A stretch of 64,000 bases of DNA from RGIG1995 sp045658315 (GCA_045658315.1 JAZOUV010000006.1:28875-92874), one strand, 5' to 3'. Counted from the first letter of the stretch, positions 6,857 through 16,123 are shown. Notes: generated from the sequence alone by a model not told the origin. Program-made: numbers and translations.

Positions 6857-9295
6857 ATGAAATTATCACTTAATTGGATAAAAGATTACGTAAAACTGCC
6901 CGAGAATACAGACCTTTCTCAGTTGGCTTTTGACCTGACTATGTCAACAGTCGAGGTTGAAGGTGTCCACGACCTCGGCAAACAGTTCGATAGGATTATA
7001 GTAGGTATAATTAAAGAGGTACAGCCTCACCCCAACGCAGACAAGCTCCGCGTATGCAAGGTTGATATCGGTACCGAAGAGATAAAGGATATCGTATGCG
7101 GCGGAAGCAATCTTGAAGCAGGTATGAAAGTTGTTGTTGCTTGTCCGGGTGCTATGGTACGTTGGCACGGCGAGGGGGAACCTGTTGAGATAAAGAACGC
7201 AAAGCTTCGCGGTGTTGCAAGCTTCGGTATGATATGTGCATCTGTAGAAGTAGGTCTTGCAGACCTTTTCCCGACGAAAGATGACCACGAGATTATGGAC
7301 GTTACTTTCCTTGACGTTGCTGCGGGAACACCAATTGCAGACGCTCTCGACCTTAACGATATAATCCTCGAAATCGACAATAAATCTATGACGAACCGTC
7401 CTGACCTCTGGGGACATTACGGTATCGCAAGAGAAATTGCGGCTCTTTATGACCTTCCCCTTGTTGAATTTGAAAAATACACCCCCGACACAACCGAAGA
7501 ATACGATGTTCGCATTATCGACAGCGAAAAATGCCCCCGTTATATCGGTGCAAAAATTGAAGGACTCGGCATAAAGCCCTCTCCGTTTGAGATGCAGAGC
7601 CGTATCTGGCGTGTAGGTATGCGTCCTATCAACGCTCTTGTTGATATTACAAACTACGTAATGTTGGCAATCGGGCAGCCGACCCACGTTTTTGATTCAA
7701 ACCATATTATAGACCATATTGAAGTTCGCCGTGCAAAAGAAGGCGAAAAACTTCAGCTTCTTAACGAGAAGGAACTTTCTCTCACAACCGACGACCTTGT
7801 AATTGCAGACGAAGAAGGTGCCGTTGCATTGGCGGGTGTTATGGGCGGAGCAAAAGATTCCGTACTTCCCGAAACAAACAGCGTTATACTCGAGGTTGCC
7901 AACTTTGATTCGCGTACAGTAAGAAGAACCGCACTCCGTTACGACAACAGAACAGAAGCATCTTCGCGTTATGAAAAGGCTATCGACCCCGAAAGATGCG
8001 ATCTCGCACTATCAATGTCAATGCAGTTGTTTAAGGAACTGTATCCCAATATGAAAGTTACCGCTTTCAAGGACTTATACGTAAATAAGCTCACAAAGAA
8101 AGAAATAGCCGTTGATTTTGATTGGCTCGACAGACGTCTCGGTATGCGTATTCCGCAGGAAATCGTTGCAAGAAAGCTTGGAACGATGGGATATGAAGTG
8201 AACTTTACCGAAACGGGAATGCATATTGTCGTTCCCACTTGGCGTTCAACAGGCGACGTATCTATTAAGGCAGACATTATGGAAGAGGTTGCCCGTATGT
8301 ACGGTTACGAGAACTTCCAGCCGACACCTATTACAACATCTTTTGACAGTGCGATAAATCAGCTTGATATGGACCTTGTACGCAAGGTTAAAGAATATCT
8401 TGCTTTCCGTTGTAATATGCAGGAAATATTCACTTATCCATGGATGACAGATACTTTTGTAAATGCTATTCTCCCCAACACGGACGGCGTTCTGGCTCTG
8501 TCAACTCCCCCGTCTCCGACAGAAAAATATATCCGTTCTACACTTCTTCCCAATATATGCAAGGCAATCGTAAAGAACGAACACTCTTTCGACGAATTTG
8601 CAATATTTGAAGAAGCACAGATATTTGCAGACAGAGATTACACTTCACCTTATGATGAGAAAGAAAAACTTCCCCATCAGCGTAAGCACCTCGGATGTGC
8701 TTTTGCGGGTAAGGCAGACAACGTTGCCGAGCTGTTCCGACGTGCAAAAGGCGTTATTGGTATGATGCCCCGCTACACACACATGGAAGGCTTTACATTT
8801 AAGCGTGAAGAAAAACCCTATTGGGCAGACGAGACAGTATGGGTAAATATATATCTTGGCGACAAGAAGATTGGTGATATAGCCCTTCTTTCAAGAAAAG
8901 CGGCGATGGAATGCGGTATAAAAGTACTTTCTGCAGTTCTCGTTGAAATGGATATGGATTCATTCGTTCCGCTTAAGTCAAGAACGAATCGCTTCGTACC
9001 TATCCCCGAATTTCCCACAAACAACTTCGACCTTTCTTTCTTGGTTGATTCTATGGTTAAGTGGGAAGAGATATATGAAGCGGTAACAGGCAAAAAGACC
9101 GAAAATCTTCAGGATGTACTGTTTGTTGACGAATACAAGGGCAAACAGGTTCCCGAAGGCAAGAAGTCTGTAACTATCCGTCTCGTAATCGGCTCTGACG
9201 AGAAGACTCTTACAAGTACAGATATTGAAGCCGTCGCAAACAGTGCTATGAAAAAGCTCACAAAGCAGCTCGGAGTTGAATTCCGTACAGTTTAA
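6857..9295 (+). CDS. pheT: Phenylalanyl-tRNA synthetase beta subunit
   Basis: An 812-residue beta chain, the usual full length. Domains in order: an EMAP-II-like tRNA-binding domain (about 40-150, with PHPNADKLRVCKVDIG), the B3/B4 editing domain that hydrolyses Tyr-tRNA-Phe (about 210-390), B5 (about 400-475), the catalytic-like core, and a C-terminal FDX-ACB anticodon-binding domain (about 715-812, starting near PIPEFPTNNFDLSFLVD). A strong AGGAGGG precedes the ATG 18 bp after pheS. It is last in the T-box operon. Confidence 0.97.
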   Translation: MKLSLNWIKDYVKLPENTDLSQLAFDLTMSTVEVEGVHDLGKQFDRIIVGIIKEVQPHPNADKLRVCKVDIGTEEIKDIVCGGSNLEAGMKVVVACPGAMVRWHGEGEPVEIKNAKLRGVASFGMICASVEVGLADLFPTKDDHEIMDVTFLDVAAGTPIADALDLNDIILEIDNKSMTNRPDLWGHYGIAREIAALYDLPLVEFEKYTPDTTEEYDVRIIDSEKCPRYIGAKIEGLGIKPSPFEMQSRIWRVGMRPINALVDITNYVMLAIGQPTHVFDSNHIIDHIEVRRAKEGEKLQLLNEKELSLTTDDLVIADEEGAVALAGVMGGAKDSVLPETNSVILEVANFDSRTVRRTALRYDNRTEASSRYEKAIDPERCDLALSMSMQLFKELYPNMKVTAFKDLYVNKLTKKEIAVDFDWLDRRLGMRIPQEIVARKLGTMGYEVNFTETGMHIVVPTWRSTGDVSIKADIMEEVARMYGYENFQPTPITTSFDSAINQLDMDLVRKVKEYLAFRCNMQEIFTYPWMTDTFVNAILPNTDGVLALSTPPSPTEKYIRSTLLPNICKAIVKNEHSFDEFAIFEEAQIFADRDYTSPYDEKEKLPHQRKHLGCAFAGKADNVAELFRRAKGVIGMMPRYTHMEGFTFKREEKPYWADETVWVNIYLGDKKIGDIALLSRKAAMECGIKVLSAVLVEMDMDSFVPLKSRTNRFVPIPEFPTNNFDLSFLVDSMVKWEEIYEAVTGKKTENLQDVLFVDEYKGKQVPEGKKSVTIRLVIGSDEKTLTSTDIEAVANSAMKKLTKQLGVEFRTV

Positions 9296-9304
9296 TATCA
9301 GAGC

Positions 9305-9483
9305 AATAAACAATAACCGACGAATGTGTGATATCCTTAACGGAGAATAGGAAAGGTTTTCAGTTCTTGTTAAGAACCAGCATCGCCTTTGTAAGTACAA
9401 ATGCAGTTGGGCAGTAGCCCAATCCCACTAACAACAGAAAAGAGAAGATTCGTATGTTGCAACGAGTCTTCTCTTTCTTTTTG
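9305..9483 (+). ncRNA. Candidate structured RNA downstream of pheT
   Basis: This spacer packs successive short perfect hairpins: GTTCTT-gtt-AAGAAC, TTTGT-aagt-ACAAA and TTGGGC-agta-GCCCAA, plus a possible longer pairing AAAGG with CCTTT that encloses the first hairpin. An intrinsic terminator with a U-rich tail follows on the same strand. No reading frame of note is seen. It could be a small RNA made from its own promoter (none clear) or a processed pheT 3' end. I could not match it to a known riboswitch, 6S, SRP or tmRNA by eye. Confidence 0.4.
9437..9483 (+). terminator. Terminator after the pheT spacer
   Basis: Strong stem AAGAGAAGATTCG paired with CGAGTCTTCTCTT, then TCTTTTTG. It ends pheST and any RNA in 9305-9436. 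Confidence 0.85.
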
Positions 9484-9490
9484 TCTATTA

Positions 9491-9659
9491 AGTGATATGC
9501 TGACTAAAGTCAGCGTGATTTTTTCGCGTTCGCGAAAGTGATATTAAGCCCGTTTGGCTTAGTGATATTCTATTCGTCCCAAACTCGCGTAGCGAATATC
9601 ACTCGGCATAAGCCGAATATCACTGCTAAGCAATATAACTCGCCGTTAGGCTAATAGAG
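9491..9659. repeat. Array of GTGATAT heptamers alternating with small hairpins
   Basis: The element AGTGATAT occurs at 9491, 9537 and 9561, with a degenerate GTGATT at 9515. The inverse ATATCACT follows at 9596 and 9617, with a degenerate ATATAACT at 9633. Each copy is followed or preceded by a different short hairpin: GCTGACT-aa-AGTCAGC, TTTCGCG-tt-CGCGAAA, TAAGCC-cgttt-GGCTTA, TCGC-gta-GCGA, TCGGC-ataa-GCCGA, TGCT-a-AGCA, GCC-gtta-GGC. The hairpins differ in sequence but keep their pairing. The two halves face each other around 9575-9590. Non-coding. Similar arrays occur in gut clostridia as I recall them; unverified. Confidence 0.75.
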
Positions 9660-9739
9660 TTCAAACATCCCCCCACTATGCATTGCACAGAAGTTGCATT
9701 CCCTGCAAAATACCGCTTTTTTTGAGTAAATATAAGCAA

Positions 9740-9777
9740 AATCCTCTTTATTTTCAAAAAAAGAGGATTTTTTTATT
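9740..9777 (+). terminator. Terminator upstream of dgt
   Basis: AATCCTCTT pairs with AAGAGGATT and is followed by TTTTTTT, 60 bp ahead of dgt. It insulates dgt-dnaG-rpoD from the region upstream. Confidence 0.75.
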
Positions 9778-9835
9778 TTTTTGCGTATATTATATATACA
9801 AAGTTGGTTTTGGATAGGCTGAGGTGAAGTATTTT

Positions 9836-10837
9836 ATGGAAAATATCCGTGAATATATGTATGCACGAGAAAAGGGTGCTTTGTCGGAATTTGCTTTTTT
9901 AACAGAGAACACAAAAGGCAGAGAAGTACCTATTCCCCCCTGCCCGATTCGCACCGAATTTGGACGCGACAGAGATAGAATAACCCACAGCAAAGCCTTC
10001 CGCCGTCTTATGCATAAGACTCAGGTATTCTTAGGTCCCGAGGACGACCACTACAGAACACGAATGTCGCACACTCTTGAGGTTACACAAATTGCACGTA
10101 CAATAGCAAGAGCATTAAGACTTAACGAAGACTTAACCGAAGCTATCGCTTTGGGACACGATTTGGGACACACGCCATTTGGACATGCGGGAGAACGAGT
10201 TCTGCAAAAATGCTATTCACCCTATTTTTCCCATTACAAACAAAGCTTAAGAGTTGTAGAAAAGCTTGAAAACGACGGTCTGGGACTTAACTTAACGTGG
10301 GAAGTACGTGACGGTATCGTGAATCATACGGGAGACCACATGGCGTCAACTTTAGAAGGCGTTATAGTTAAATTCGCCGACAGAATAGCTTATATAAACC
10401 ACGATATCGATGATGCGGAAAGAGCAAAAATACTCAGCACCGAAGATATTCCCTCAGAGCTTCGCGAGATACTCGGTACAAACAGCAGTGCAAGAATTGC
10501 ACGTATGGTTGAATCCGTGGTACAAAGCAGTGAGGGCAAAAATGCCATAACTATGGAACCCGCCGTACAAGATGCCACAAACAAGCTCCGCAAATTTCTT
10601 TTTGATACAGTCTATACCAACCCAAAGGCGAAAGGCGAAGAAATCAAGGTAGAGGCAATGCTTGGCAGAATGTATGAGCATTTTGTAAAACACCCCGAAG
10701 AGCTTGGAGATGAACTGAAAAAGAATATTGAGCTTGAAGGCGTTGAAAGGGTCGTGTGCGATTATATTGCGGGTATGACCGACAGATATGCCTTGAACAA
10801 GTATAAAGATATTTTTTTACCGAAGATGTGGAAATAA
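9836..10837 (+). CDS. dgt: Deoxyguanosinetriphosphate triphosphohydrolase-like protein
   Basis: A 333-residue HD-superfamily dNTPase, which hydrolyses dGTP (or other dNTPs) to the deoxynucleoside and triphosphate. The metal site is visible: H79 in MSHTLEVTQ, and H108-D109 in GHDLGHTPFGHAGE, with further acidic and His residues downstream (NHTGDH, FADRIAYINHDIDDA). ATG 9836 is preferred over an in-frame GTG at 9824 because that GTG is part of the Shine-Dalgarno GAGGTG. It is first in a dgt-dnaG-rpoD operon, an arrangement known in Clostridia. Confidence 0.93.
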   Translation: MENIREYMYAREKGALSEFAFLTENTKGREVPIPPCPIRTEFGRDRDRITHSKAFRRLMHKTQVFLGPEDDHYRTRMSHTLEVTQIARTIARALRLNEDLTEAIALGHDLGHTPFGHAGERVLQKCYSPYFSHYKQSLRVVEKLENDGLGLNLTWEVRDGIVNHTGDHMASTLEGVIVKFADRIAYINHDIDDAERAKILSTEDIPSELREILGTNSSARIARMVESVVQSSEGKNAITMEPAVQDATNKLRKFLFDTVYTNPKAKGEEIKVEAMLGRMYEHFVKHPEELGDELKKNIELEGVERVVCDYIAGMTDRYALNKYKDIFLPKMWK

Positions 10838-10875
10838 TTTTGATTTTTATAACAACGTAAAAAGGAGGAGAGAAT

Positions 10876-12627
10876 ATGGCAATGAGAATACCGCATGCAG
10901 TTATCGAAGAGATAAAATTTCGGAACGATATCGAATCGGTAGTTTCGTCTTACGTCAACCTAAAACCCGCAGGCTCAAACCTTATTGGACTTTGCCCTTT
11001 TCACAGCGAAAAAACTCCCTCTTTTACTGTCTTCAAAAACACTCAGACCTGTTACTGCTTCGGCTGCGGCTCGGGCGGAGACGTCGTTACCTTTATAATG
11101 AAAATGGAAAACCTTGATTACGTTGGTGCGTTGGAATTTCTTGCAAAACGTGTCGGTCTTACCATCCCACGCGATTCCGCCGACGAACAAAGACAGGTTC
11201 GCTCCGCAAGAATACTCGAAATGAACAAAGTAGCAGCAAAGTTTTTCCATTCCTCACTACTTGCCCCCGAGGGCAAAGAAGCTCTTGCATATCTACAAAA
11301 ACGCAAATTCCCCCCCTCTCTTATAAAGCGTTTCGGTTTGGGTTATTCCCCCAACAGCTTCAATGCATTGATGAACCACTTAAAAGAAAAGGGCTTTACC
11401 GAAAAAGAAATGGTTTCGGGCTTTCTTTGCGGCATAAGCAAAAAAACAGGCAAACCCTTTGACCTTTTCAGAAACAGAGTTATCATTCCTATCATAGACA
11501 CAAAAGGCGATGTTATAGCCTTCGGCGGACGTGTTCTCGACGATTCGTTGCCTAAATATCTCAATTCAAGCGATACGCCCGTTTTCAAAAAATCAAAAAA
11601 TCTGTTTGCCTTGAACTATGCACGTAAAGAATGTGCCGACAGAATAATCCTTTGTGAAGGTTATATGGACGTTATTGCACTTCACGGTGCCGGCTTTTCA
11701 AACGCCGTCGCAACGTTGGGTACGGCAATAACTCCCGAGCAAGCACGTATTATGGAGCGTTACACCAAAAGCGTTGTTATCGCATACGACAGCGACGAAG
11801 CAGGCCAACGTGCTGCCGACAAAGCGTTCAAGCTTCTCGGCGAGGTCGGTCTCGACGTTAAAATACTCAAAATAACGGGTGCAAAAGACCCCGATGAGTA
11901 CATAAAAAAATTCGGTCCCGAAAGATTCAGACGCTTGCTCGATGAAAGCAAGACCCATTTTGATTTCAAATTTGAATCAATTCTCTCCAAATATGATATT
12001 ACGCAAACTCCCGAAAAGCTTAAAGCCGTAAACGAAATTGCCGAAATAATCTCCAAGGTTAATTCCGCTGTCGAACGCGAAGTATATATCGGTAAAGTTG
12101 CGGAGAAATTAGAAGTCACCAAGACAAGCATTAAATACGATGTTGATAAAAAAACAAAAAAACAAAGCCGTGAACGCCAAAAAGACGAGAGCCGTAAAAT
12201 AATGCTCGAATCGGCAGGCTTTGGCGACAGGATCAACCCCGATTACGCAAAAAACGTAAGGGCAGCATCTGCTGAAGAGTCCATAATCAGTATCATTCTC
12301 ACATATCCTGAGCTTTTAAAAAAAATAAAGGACGGAACATACAAGCTGTCTGCCGAAGATTTCTTTACCAAATTCGGAAAAAGAATATTTGAAAAAGCAT
12401 TGGAATTGTACGAAGAGAGCTCATCTTTTGACTACGGTATGCTGGGAAGTGAATTTACAGCCGACGAAATGGGAAGAATAACAGCTATCGTCTTAAAAAG
12501 AAACAATCTGTCCCAAAACGGCGAAAAAGAACTCGTTGACTGTATAAATGTTCTGAAAAACGAGAAAACCAAGCAAACCGCAAGTATTACCGATATTATT
12601 AACGCAAAAAGAAATGAAAATAAATAA
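10876..12627 (+). CDS. dnaG: DNA primase
   Basis: A 583-residue primase that makes RNA primers at the replication fork. A CHC2 zinc finger uses C40, H43, C61 and C64. The RNA polymerase core contains the TOPRIM motif ILCEGYMDVIALH (about 257-270) and AYDSDEAGQRAADKA (about 306-320), with acidic metal ligands. The C-terminal 140 residues form the helicase-binding domain that contacts DnaB (encoded at 31.9 kb). AAGGAGGAG precedes the ATG. Confidence 0.97.
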   Translation: MAMRIPHAVIEEIKFRNDIESVVSSYVNLKPAGSNLIGLCPFHSEKTPSFTVFKNTQTCYCFGCGSGGDVVTFIMKMENLDYVGALEFLAKRVGLTIPRDSADEQRQVRSARILEMNKVAAKFFHSSLLAPEGKEALAYLQKRKFPPSLIKRFGLGYSPNSFNALMNHLKEKGFTEKEMVSGFLCGISKKTGKPFDLFRNRVIIPIIDTKGDVIAFGGRVLDDSLPKYLNSSDTPVFKKSKNLFALNYARKECADRIILCEGYMDVIALHGAGFSNAVATLGTAITPEQARIMERYTKSVVIAYDSDEAGQRAADKAFKLLGEVGLDVKILKITGAKDPDEYIKKFGPERFRRLLDESKTHFDFKFESILSKYDITQTPEKLKAVNEIAEIISKVNSAVEREVYIGKVAEKLEVTKTSIKYDVDKKTKKQSRERQKDESRKIMLESAGFGDRINPDYAKNVRAASAEESIISIILTYPELLKKIKDGTYKLSAEDFFTKFGKRIFEKALELYEESSSFDYGMLGSEFTADEMGRITAIVLKRNNLSQNGEKELVDCINVLKNEKTKQTASITDIINAKRNENK

Positions 12628-12653
12628 AATTCATATAAACAGGAGAAAAAATC

Positions 12654-13955
12654 ATGGTTGAAGAAAAGAAAAAAGAAACCAAGAAGAAGGCAAAAAAGGT
12701 CGAAGCCGAAGATATGAGTGCAGAAGACCTTGAAAAAATGGCAGATGCCCTTCTTGAAGAACAACCCAAAAAGAAAAAATCGACCAAGAAAAAAACAGAA
12801 GAACCCGAAGAGACCGAAGTAAGAGACGAAACCTCTTCTGAAAACACCGAAAACGCCGAAAAGAGCGAAAAGAAATTTAGCCTCAAGGATATTGTTGAAA
12901 AAGCTAAGATAAAGGGCTCGATATCTAATGCGGAAATTATGGAAGAGCTTGAAGATGTTGATTACGACCTTGAACAGATCGAAAAGCTTTACGAGGCTCT
13001 TGAATCCTCAGGCGTTGAAGTTACCGGTTATCTTGACAACCCCGAATTTGACGACGAGATCCAAACCGAAGTAGAACAGTACGAAAGTGCTGAAGATATG
13101 GAAAAGATGCTCTCGCAGGAAGGGCTTGCAATTGACGACCCCGTAAGAATGTATCTTAAAGAAATCGGTAAAGTTCCCCTTCTTGATGCCGCACGCGAGC
13201 TTGAGCTTGCAGAGCTTATGGCAAACGGAAACGAAGTGGCAAAAAAGGAACTTGTAGAATCCAACCTTCGCCTTGTTGTAAGTATTGCAAAACGTTACGT
13301 GGGCAAGGGCATGTTTTTCCTCGACCTTATCCAGGAGGGCAACCTCGGTCTTATGAAGGCTGTTGAAAAGTTCGACTACCGTAAAGGATATAAATTCTCC
13401 ACATATGCAACATGGTGGATAAGACAGGCTATTACCCGTGCTATTGCTGACCAGGCAAGAACTATCAGAATTCCCGTGCACATGGTTGAAACAATACACA
13501 AGGTGAGCAGAATTTCTCGTCAGCTTCTCCAGGAAAACGGACATGAAGCTACTCCCGATGAAATCGCCGCAGTTATGGGTATGAGTGCGGAAAAAGTCAG
13601 AGAAATCATGAAGATAGCTCAGGACCCCGTATCCCTCGAAACACCTATCGGCGAGGAAGAGGACAGCCACCTCGGCGACTTTATTCCCGACGATGCATCA
13701 CCTGCTCCCGCAGATGCCGCATCCTATACACTTCTCCGCGAACAGCTTAACGAAGTTCTCAAAACGCTTACCCCGAGAGAAGAAAGTGTACTCAAGCTCC
13801 GTTTCGGTCTTGACGACGGCAGAACACGCACGCTTGAAGAGGTCGGAAAAGAGTTTAACATCACTCGTGAACGTATCCGTCAGATAGAGGCAAAAGCCTT
13901 GCGTAAGCTCCGTCACCCCAGTCGTTCAAAAAGACTTCGTGATTATCTTGAATAA
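12654..13955 (+). CDS. rpoD: RNA polymerase principal sigma factor
   Basis: A 433-residue sigma-A/sigma-70. A highly charged Lys/Glu N-terminal stretch (about 1-75) precedes region 1.1. Region 1.2 is at DPVRMYLKEIG, region 2 at SIAKRYVGKGMFFLDLIQEGNLGLMKAVEKFDYRKGYKFSTYATWWIRQAITRA, and region 4 has the -35-binding helix-turn-helix TLEEVGKEFNITRERIRQIEAKALRKLRHP near residues 395-425. The many TTGACA/TATAAT promoters in this window agree with its expected specificity. It is last in dgt-dnaG-rpoD. Confidence 0.97.
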   Translation: MVEEKKKETKKKAKKVEAEDMSAEDLEKMADALLEEQPKKKKSTKKKTEEPEETEVRDETSSENTENAEKSEKKFSLKDIVEKAKIKGSISNAEIMEELEDVDYDLEQIEKLYEALESSGVEVTGYLDNPEFDDEIQTEVEQYESAEDMEKMLSQEGLAIDDPVRMYLKEIGKVPLLDAARELELAELMANGNEVAKKELVESNLRLVVSIAKRYVGKGMFFLDLIQEGNLGLMKAVEKFDYRKGYKFSTYATWWIRQAITRAIADQARTIRIPVHMVETIHKVSRISRQLLQENGHEATPDEIAAVMGMSAEKVREIMKIAQDPVSLETPIGEEEDSHLGDFIPDDASPAPADAASYTLLREQLNEVLKTLTPREESVLKLRFGLDDGRTRTLEEVGKEFNITRERIRQIEAKALRKLRHPSRSKRLRDYLE

Positions 13956-14057
13956 GATACTCTTTGCTGTTTTATTAAAACGTAAATGATAATATTATTG
14001 TTTATACTCAGTTAATATCTCTTTTACAAATTTTAATCAGGACAGCAGAAAATAACC

Positions 14058-14086
14058 TTGACATATTTTTGCGATTACGCTATAAT
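14058..14086 (+). promoter_or_regulatory. Consensus promoter of the 14172 lipoprotein gene
   Basis: TTGACA (14058-14063), 17-nt spacer, TATAAT (14081-14086): a perfect sigma-A consensus. The leader is about 80 nt, with AGGAGG before the ATG. The rest of 13956-14057 shows no recognisable feature. Confidence 0.88.
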
Positions 14087-14171
14087 ATATGTTGTATGTT
14101 TAAATTCTTCTCAGGATATTTGAATCATATATTACAATAATAATTTTTCGCACATTTAGGAGGAAAAAACA

Positions 14172-16004
14172 ATGAAAAGATCATTGTTGGCATTGTTGTT
14201 GGCACTTGTTATGTGTCTGTCTCTCTTCTGTGTCAGCTGTTCATCCAGCGACGAGGAAAATCCCGACACATTGAAGCCGGAAGCTGAAATCGACGCTATG
14301 ACAATCACACTTTACGCTCCCACCAAGGCTACGACCAAACAGGAGCAAGTGGATTTGGTTCAAGAAGCTTTCAACACCATTACTGAATCAAAATTCAACA
14401 CACACGTTGTACTCAAGCTTATACCCGAAGATGAGTATGAAGCTACTATCACAAACACACTTGAAAAAATTCATAAACAGATAGAAGAAGAAGAGTCATT
14501 GGAGGAATCACGTCTTCAGGCAGAAAAAGAAGCCCGCGAAGAAGGTAAAGAACTCCCCAAGGAGACCTATGCCGAAACAGAGGAAAAAGAAGAACTCGAA
14601 ACTCCCGAGCTCTCTTATCCCGAAGCAAAAGAAAACCAGATGGATATCTTTTTGGTAAATTCTTTTGAAACATACTACAATTTGGCAGTTGCAGGCGACC
14701 TCTCTCCCATCGACCAAGAGCTCAGCGAAAATTCAAAGCTTCTTGCTTCATATATTTACCCCTACCTACTTCGTGCAGCAAAGGTAGATGGCTCTACATA
14801 CGGCGTATTCAACAATACGGTATTCGGCGATTACGAATATCTGCTTCTTAACAAAGAGCTTGTTGACAAATACGAATACGATCCCGAAGAAATGAGCAAT
14901 ATTGATTCAATATCCCTCTTCCTTAAGGAAATCAAGCAAAATGAAGCTGACGTTGTTCCTTTCCTCGGTGAAATCGAAGCTCCCGTTGTTTATTGGGATG
15001 ATACTCCTTCCGTTATCGGTGCTTTTGTAGGTGATGCGTTTTCTTCCTCGGGTAAGGTTGACGCTACATCCTACCGTCCCGATGCTCTTTATCCCGGAAA
15101 CTTGTTGAGCAATTCCTCTTTCAGAGAATGGATGACCACTTACAATGAACTCTACCAGGCGGACTGCATTGTTGCAAAAACAGAAGAAAACAAAGATGCT
15201 AAATTTGCCGCTACAATTATTGAAGGTGACGTAACCCTTTCTCCCACATTTGCTGATACATACGGCAACTATAAGACCGATAAATTCGGATTCAAGTACA
15301 TTACAGATGAAAACGGCGTTGACTACTATGTTTCTGTTTACAGAAGACCTTTGGCAGACAACTCCAACGTATTTAATGCAGGCTATGTTGTAAGTGCTTA
15401 TACGGAAGATGTTGCACGTTGCATGGAAGTAATCACCGCACTTAACACCGACGCTGCTCTCAGCAACCTCTTTATGTATGGCGTTAAGGATACACATTAC
15501 TCCGTCGATGAAGCTACAAAACTTGTTCACAAGACAACAGATACCTACGCTATGGACATCTCCACTATTGGTAATATCTACTTGCTCCAGCCTTCAGACG
15601 ATATGGACGAATATTGGCAGTCTATGAGTAAAAACGGTTGGGAAAACGCAAAGAACACTAACCGCGAAGCTATTATGAGCCCGTTCCTCGGTTTCTACTT
15701 CAATCCCGAAAAACCGCTTGAAGAAGACCTTATTGAAAATCAGGTAATGCCTGAACTTCCATTTAAGGCTCTTTATGCAGAAGCCGTTAAGCGTTCTCAG
15801 CCTATCCTCAACGAGCTTTACACCTACAGAGATGATCCTGCAGTTCCCGATATGACGTTTGACCGCAAAATACTTGCTACAAGAAATACTGTTAGCGAAG
15901 ACGAGCTCTTCGACCAGTTCTGCGACTACAAGAAGGGTGTATACTATATGCTCACTCCCTATAATGAATGGTATCAGACGCATTATAACGTATCGCTCGA
16001 TTAA
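14172..16004 (+). CDS. Extracellular solute-binding lipoprotein (orphan)
   Basis: A 610-residue secreted lipoprotein. A signal peptide ends at a lipobox (CVS-C23), followed by a Ser/Asp/Glu linker. The mature part resembles large family-1 ABC substrate-binding proteins of clostridia (TLYAPTKATTKQEQVDLVQEAF early, NEWYQTHYNV at the end). A Glu/Lys-rich insertion at about 100-150 is predicted to be helical or coiled coil. No permease or ATPase gene is adjacent, so its partner must be encoded elsewhere; the ligand, perhaps a carbohydrate, is unknown. It has a consensus promoter and its own terminator. Confidence 0.8.
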   Translation: MKRSLLALLLALVMCLSLFCVSCSSSDEENPDTLKPEAEIDAMTITLYAPTKATTKQEQVDLVQEAFNTITESKFNTHVVLKLIPEDEYEATITNTLEKIHKQIEEEESLEESRLQAEKEAREEGKELPKETYAETEEKEELETPELSYPEAKENQMDIFLVNSFETYYNLAVAGDLSPIDQELSENSKLLASYIYPYLLRAAKVDGSTYGVFNNTVFGDYEYLLLNKELVDKYEYDPEEMSNIDSISLFLKEIKQNEADVVPFLGEIEAPVVYWDDTPSVIGAFVGDAFSSSGKVDATSYRPDALYPGNLLSNSSFREWMTTYNELYQADCIVAKTEENKDAKFAATIIEGDVTLSPTFADTYGNYKTDKFGFKYITDENGVDYYVSVYRRPLADNSNVFNAGYVVSAYTEDVARCMEVITALNTDAALSNLFMYGVKDTHYSVDEATKLVHKTTDTYAMDISTIGNIYLLQPSDDMDEYWQSMSKNGWENAKNTNREAIMSPFLGFYFNPEKPLEEDLIENQVMPELPFKALYAEAVKRSQPILNELYTYRDDPAVPDMTFDRKILATRNTVSEDELFDQFCDYKKGVYYMLTPYNEWYQTHYNVSLD

Positions 16005-16019
16005 TAACACTTAAAACCA

Positions 16020-16050
16020 TAAAAAGCCCTTCAAAAAAGGGCTTTTGTTT
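16020..16050 (+). terminator. Terminator of the 14172 lipoprotein gene
   Basis: AAAAGCCCTT pairs with AAGGGCTTTT and is followed by GTTTTTT, 16 bp after the stop. Confidence 0.88.
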
Positions 16051-16081
16051 TTTCAAGTTATTTTTTTGTCATACGCAACAT

Positions 16082-16113
16082 AAAAGCCCGACGGTTTTTG
16101 TCGTCGGGCTTTT
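16082..16113 (-). terminator. rplS terminator
   Basis: Perfect stem AAAAGCCCGACG / CGTCGGGCTTTT just downstream of rplS on the minus strand. It could also act on the plus strand. Confidence 0.75.
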
Positions 16114-16123
16114 CTTGCTTTGC

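Noticed and set aside
9305..9440. Assignment of the pheT-downstream RNA as 6S RNA or a named riboswitch
   Set aside because: I could not find the long rod with central bubble of 6S, nor conserved motifs of the riboswitches I know, so no name is given.
9491..9659. Heptamer-hairpin array as a CRISPR or tRNA cluster
   Set aside because: The conserved unit is only 7-8 nt, the intervening segments are themselves palindromic, and no cloverleaf forms.
9824..9835. GTG 9824 as the dgt start
   Set aside because: The codon is part of the Shine-Dalgarno sequence GAGGTG for ATG 9836.
11760..12236. Long minus-strand open frame antisense to dnaG
   Set aside because: It lies wholly inside dnaG, has no SD, and its Ser/Leu-rich product is what the antisense of this codon usage yields.
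14907..15530. 207-codon minus-strand open frame opposite the lipoprotein gene
   Set aside because: It is antisense to a well-supported gene, has no ribosome-binding site and no family resemblance.
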